From assembly GCA_024304985.1 (NCBI GenBank), contig JAMWZC010000002.1, forward strand, positions 496,001-560,000: a stretch of DNA of 64,000 bases. Reading direction: 5' to 3'. Both the position numbers and the translations under genes were made by a program. The DNA is from Paracoccaceae bacterium (GTDB lineage Bacteria; Pseudomonadota; Alphaproteobacteria; Rhodobacterales; Rhodobacteraceae). Below, one piece after another: positions 61,501 to 64,000 of this stretch (its first letter is position 1; every line of letters begins with the position of its first letter). Below the pieces are notes generated by a model. The model was not told where the DNA came from. It saw only the letters and a list, made by a program, of their open reading frames with translations, and did not search any database.

Positions 61501-63967
61501 GCTCTACCGGACGGTTCGACCCCTCGGACACCCGCAGGGTCACCCGCGCCTCCAGCGGGCTGCCTGCGGCCTGCACATCCGGCAGGGTCAGGGGCAGGGT
61601 CACCCGCCCCGCCTCATCGGTGCGCGTCGCCTCCAGGGAACGGCTGCGCGGGCTGACGGGCTCATCATGGCGGCCAAACCGATAGAGGGGGAAGCCCTCA
61701 ACCGTATCCGTGCCCCGCAACAGAACCTCGCCCTCCACCGCCAGACCCGCGCCGGGTGCGCCAAACAGATAACGCGCCTCCACGCGCAGCGGCGGCGTAT
61801 CCCCCGCGCGCAAGGCGCCATCCGGCAGGCTCAGGTCAAAGTCGATCCGTTCGGGCAGGAAATCCTCGACCAGCACAGTGCGACTGGCCAAGGGGGCCGC
61901 GTCCACATCGGCCTTCACCTCCAGCCGCCATGTCCCGCGCGGCACCGCATCGCCCAAGGGCAGGGCAAAGACATGTCCCCCCGCCACATCCTCGGTGGAA
62001 AGACTGCGGGAGTATTCCACCCCATCGGGCCGGGTCAGGATGGCGGTGACGGGCAGGCCGGGGATCGCGGCGGCGCGGTCGTCACGGGCCAGAACGGTCG
62101 CATGGATCACCTCACCCGCGCGGTAAGCGCCGCGATCCGTGGCAAGGAACACATCAATCGGCGGGCTGGGCGGGCGGCCTTCCACCCCGCGATCCGACAG
62201 GTCAAAGGCCGGATCGGTCAGCGACAGGAACGCGATATCCTCGACATCCGCCCCGGACCCGCTGCCATGGCGCACCACCACCATCGCAGGCGCAGCCGTG
62301 CCCGTGCCCCGCGTCAGGCCCGGATCAATGCGTAGATAGCCCTGCGCATCGGTCGCACCGTCCGCAATCACCGCATTGGCCCGGCTCAACACCTCGACCC
62401 GCGCGCCTTCTACCGCGCTTGCGTCGGACAGATGCCGCACCGTCACATGCAGCCCATCCGTGCCCAGCATCGTGGACAGGCCCAGATCGGACAGCACGAA
62501 CCACTGCGTCGCCCCCGGATCGGCATAGGGATCGGCGCCCGGCACCCGCGCTGTCAGCGCATAGATGCCCGCTGGTTGATCTGCCAGCACATCACCCAGC
62601 GGCAAGCGCGTGACCATGTCGCGGTTCAACGCGCGCCCCGTCTCGCCCGTCCCGGTCCAGACCTCGGTCGCGATCTCCGAGGCAAAGCCGCGTTCCTGCC
62701 ATTCGGGCAAGGTGCTGCCGAAGTAATCCTCCTGCATCGCGCGGATCAGGTTGCGGTCGCTGACGCGCCGCAGCGTCAGGTCGATCCGGTCAAGGTTCAC
62801 CGTCTGCACCGGCACCGCCGCATCCGCGCTGCGCGGCAAGACATAGGCACGCCCCGGAAAGACGATCGACGGCGACCGGTCGCGCACATAAAGCACCTGT
62901 TCCACATCGCGCAGCAGCGTCTCGCCACTGGCGGCAGGCAGGCCCGCGCGCAGCACGATGCGGTAACGTTCACCGTGCCGCACACCGTCCACACACAGCT
63001 GATTGTCCTGCGCCTCCACCGACAAGGTCGCATCCGGCAGGTTCACGAACGGCGTGTAATCCTGCCCCGCCTTGATCAGCGGCTCCGAGAATTGCGCGCA
63101 AATCCGCGGCGCGGCGCTGTCGCTCTCTACCGCATTGCCGATCACGCGGAACCCGTATTTGGCAACGGCCTCCTCCAGCGCGCGGTCCAGATCGGCGCGC
63201 GGAGCGATGCTCTGCGCCAGACGCAAGCTCGGGATCATGTCGCGCCCCCGCTCCGCCGCCTCCAACGCCTGCGCCAGAACCTCCAGCGCGCTCACGCGCT
63301 GCGCTGGCGCATCGGCGCGCAGATAGCCGTTCACCGCAGCACTGACCGCCCGTTCCCGCAGGCGGATCTGGCTGTCATAATCCTGCGTCTGGATCTGCCC
63401 GGTCAGGCGCGCATATTCCACCCACAGATCACTGCGATCCAACAGGGACACCGCCGCCCCCATCCACCCGGCGGCACCGGATCTGTCCCCGGCATTGGCC
63501 CGCTCCAGCGCGGCTTGCAGGATCGTGTCCGGATCGAAGCCCCCCGCAGGGTGCAGCGTGCCGATCTCCAGCGCCAGATCGCGCGCGTCCTCCAGAGTCG
63601 GACGCCCCAGCCAGTCCAGATCCGCGATACGGGCCGCAGCGGATTGCAGAGCGCCGGGCGCCGTCGCCACCACCTCGGCCGACAGCGCGCCCGCATAGGG
63701 GCTGCGCCCCTGCACGGCCGATTTCGGAAAGCAGGCATTCGACCGGGTATTGAAGGTAAAGGCCGCGCAATCGCGATCCGCCAGACAGGCGGTCCGACAG
63801 GCCGTCAGCGTCGTATCGAACAGGGGTTGCAGATCGCCACCCGGAAAATCCATGTCCCGCGTCACGACGATACGTCGATCCGGCACGATCTCCTGCGCAA
63901 AGGCCGTTGCGGGCGCAAGGCCGACAAGGCCAAGAACAAGGGCAAGCGCTGCGATGGTGCGGGGCAT
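58511..63967 (-). CDS. Bacterial alpha-2-macroglobulin with N-terminal PAN/Apple-like domain
   Basis: The 1,818-residue protein has a signal peptide (MPRTIAALALVLGLVGLAPATAFA) without a lipobox. A short cysteine-rich PAN-like module follows (about 25-90; TACRTACLADRDCAAFTFNTRSNACFP), then helical and macroglobulin domains. The thioester site PYGCTEQ has Cys1376, and the C terminus is a complement-like domain. An intact CxEQ thioester means it can trap attacking proteases covalently, as E. coli YfhM-type proteins do. It overlaps pbpC (4 bp), the usual partner. The long N-terminal region with tandem bait and MG domains has normal length. Confidence 0.95.
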   Translation of the reverse strand: MPRTIAALALVLGLVGLAPATAFAQEIVPDRRIVVTRDMDFPGGDLQPLFDTTLTACRTACLADRDCAAFTFNTRSNACFPKSAVQGRSPYAGALSAEVVATAPGALQSAAARIADLDWLGRPTLEDARDLALEIGTLHPAGGFDPDTILQAALERANAGDRSGAAGWMGAAVSLLDRSDLWVEYARLTGQIQTQDYDSQIRLRERAVSAAVNGYLRADAPAQRVSALEVLAQALEAAERGRDMIPSLRLAQSIAPRADLDRALEEAVAKYGFRVIGNAVESDSAAPRICAQFSEPLIKAGQDYTPFVNLPDATLSVEAQDNQLCVDGVRHGERYRIVLRAGLPAASGETLLRDVEQVLYVRDRSPSIVFPGRAYVLPRSADAAVPVQTVNLDRIDLTLRRVSDRNLIRAMQEDYFGSTLPEWQERGFASEIATEVWTGTGETGRALNRDMVTRLPLGDVLADQPAGIYALTARVPGADPYADPGATQWFVLSDLGLSTMLGTDGLHVTVRHLSDASAVEGARVEVLSRANAVIADGATDAQGYLRIDPGLTRGTGTAAPAMVVVRHGSGSGADVEDIAFLSLTDPAFDLSDRGVEGRPPSPPIDVFLATDRGAYRAGEVIHATVLARDDRAAAIPGLPVTAILTRPDGVEYSRSLSTEDVAGGHVFALPLGDAVPRGTWRLEVKADVDAAPLASRTVLVEDFLPERIDFDLSLPDGALRAGDTPPLRVEARYLFGAPGAGLAVEGEVLLRGTDTVEGFPLYRFGRHDEPVSPRSRSLEATRTDEAGRVTLPLTLPDVQAAGSPLEARVTLRVSEGSNRPVERELTRALTPDTPMIGIRPLFDGALPEGAEAIFRIIGLSPDLTPAPLPVRWSVNRVETRYQWYQQFGEWQWEPITTRTRIDQGEAVLGTEPLEIATPVDWGQYELVVETREGVYAASSTGFDAGWYAPADTATTPDLLELSLDKPAYRSGETAMLRIVPRHAGIASVAVMSSRLISMQTVAVAEGETLIPLTVTDDWGAGAYVTATVIRPMDAAAGRMPTRALGLAHAGVDPGARQLSVSIDAPEAADPRGPLEVAVQVDGITQDEMAHVTLAAVDLGILNLTGFDSPDPSAHYFGQRRLGMELRDVYGRLIDSLNGAMGQVRSGGDAGAGMRLQSPPPTEDLLAFFSGPVTVGADGRAVIGFDLPAFNGTVRLMAVAWSPSAVGQAEADVLVRDPVVVSASLPRFMAPGDESRLLLEVTHASGPVGRMGLDVTADGVTLAPVPSGVTLAEGEKQVVVIPVTADQPGDHVIRVALTTPEGRQLVKSLTLPVRANDPEVAVTERVVLAPDEGLDLSPERFNGLREGTGSLTLAAGPLARLNAPALLAMLDRYPYGCTEQVASQTMPLLAMQDMVSALDLGDAEAIRTRIDQSLDRILTRQSGNGSFGLWQAGSGDFWLDAYVTDLLSRARAAGHDVPELAFRLALDNLRNRINFAPDFDEGGEDLAYALMVLAREGAANMGDLRYYADQKGEALATPLAAAQLGAALALYGDQTRADRLFARAARMIDAASGTEAPVWRADYGTQLRDTAGVLALAVEAGSSAVDTGALAQRIGAAGRAFSTQEASWSLLAAHALSRDASVAGLEVNGLPVSGPVLRTTDSDLALAPVGLRNASTAPMEVTLTTFGVPEGATLASGYGYRIERAYYDLDGAPLSPDDVRIGTRLVAVLTVTPADETGARLMVNDPLPAGFEIDNPNLLNAGDVAALDWLDPAYAEHAEFRADRFLAAVDWQSDRPFTLAYIVRAISPGQFHHPAALVEDMYRPEYRATTASGRVTVGE

Positions 63968-64000
63968 GGCGGATCCTCCTGATCTTGGGGCATGGTGACA

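Noticed and set aside
58511-63982. Several long plus-strand frames opposite the alpha-2-macroglobulin and pbpC genes
   Set aside because: R/H/P-rich antisense translations without domains, ribosome-binding sites or conservation signs.
1-64000. tRNA, rRNA, CRISPR arrays, IS elements, prophage or integrated plasmid genes
   Set aside because: No cloverleaf-like segment, regularly spaced direct repeats, transposase or phage protein was recognised on either strand.

Overview
The window is a GC-rich bacterial chromosome segment. Gene content and order point to the Roseobacter/Rhodobacteraceae group of the Alphaproteobacteria. The indicators are divergent dapB next to rbfA, a DUF3035 lipoprotein and an M16 peptidase pair after lspA, three Hint-domain proteins, an RTX-type calcium-binding protein, a DUF1674/SDHAF4 protein and a lone LexA-controlled dnaE2. 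Almost all of it is ordinary core chromosome. I see no tRNA or rRNA gene, no CRISPR array, no insertion sequence and no prophage. Species cannot be fixed from the sequence.

Layout. 1-1274: end of a CnoX-like co-chaperone, a LON-domain protein and a Trm112-like protein. 1352-3710: an aldehyde dehydrogenase diverging from a 1-Cys peroxiredoxin, with a perfect 18-bp palindrome between them. 3885-6405: a three-gene cluster of retropepsin-like protease, RimK-type ATP-grasp ligase and M14-type metallohydrolase. 6477-13459 (minus): pnp, rpsO, an RTX protein, DUF5665, DUF1643, truB, a phosphodiester glycosidase and rbfA; this is the classic rbfA-truB-rpsO-pnp translation/RNA-decay block with accessory genes inserted. 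13516-21100: dapB, a small secreted protein, SDHAF4, RsmB, a heparinase II/III-like protein, purH, lspA and a DUF3035 lipoprotein. 21183-28513: two M16 peptidases, gpmI, an EnvC-like protein, a CtpA-type protease and rppH. 28583-38449: a methyltransferase, dnaE2, a reductive-dehalogenase-like 4Fe-4S protein, a lytic transglycosylase, rnr and dapE. 38766-41466: two tandem Hint proteins. 41551-48680: dapD with a small partner, a LOG protein, a four-domain periplasmic protein, a 70-aa protein, rlmN, an IalB-family protein and an asparaginase. 48690-56462: a third Hint protein, the full serine pathway (serB diverging from serC-serA), a small membrane protein, a metallophosphoesterase and a thiolase. 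56487-63967 (minus): an alpha-2-macroglobulin followed by penicillin-binding protein 1C.

How genes work together. Three lysine/diaminopimelate genes (dapB, dapD, dapE) and all three serine-synthesis genes are present, the former scattered. Envelope functions recur: lipoprotein processing, murein hydrolase control, a transglycosylase and the PBP1C/A2M pair.

Items most worth a second look: (1) dnaE2 keeps its catalytic core and a LexA-type site but has lost its C-terminal OB-fold region; its last codons are read from the antisense of the neighbouring gene. (2) That neighbour looks like a short cobalamin reductive-dehalogenase relative rather than QueG. (3) These two genes are bracketed by near-identical 21-bp copies of a dispersed repeat that occurs five times in the window. 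(4) The glutamate-ligase/protease trio. (5) An intact/degenerate Hint pair. (6) A periplasmic protein combining YbaY-like, MliC-like, COG3650-like and META domains. (7) A candidate serC leader RNA.
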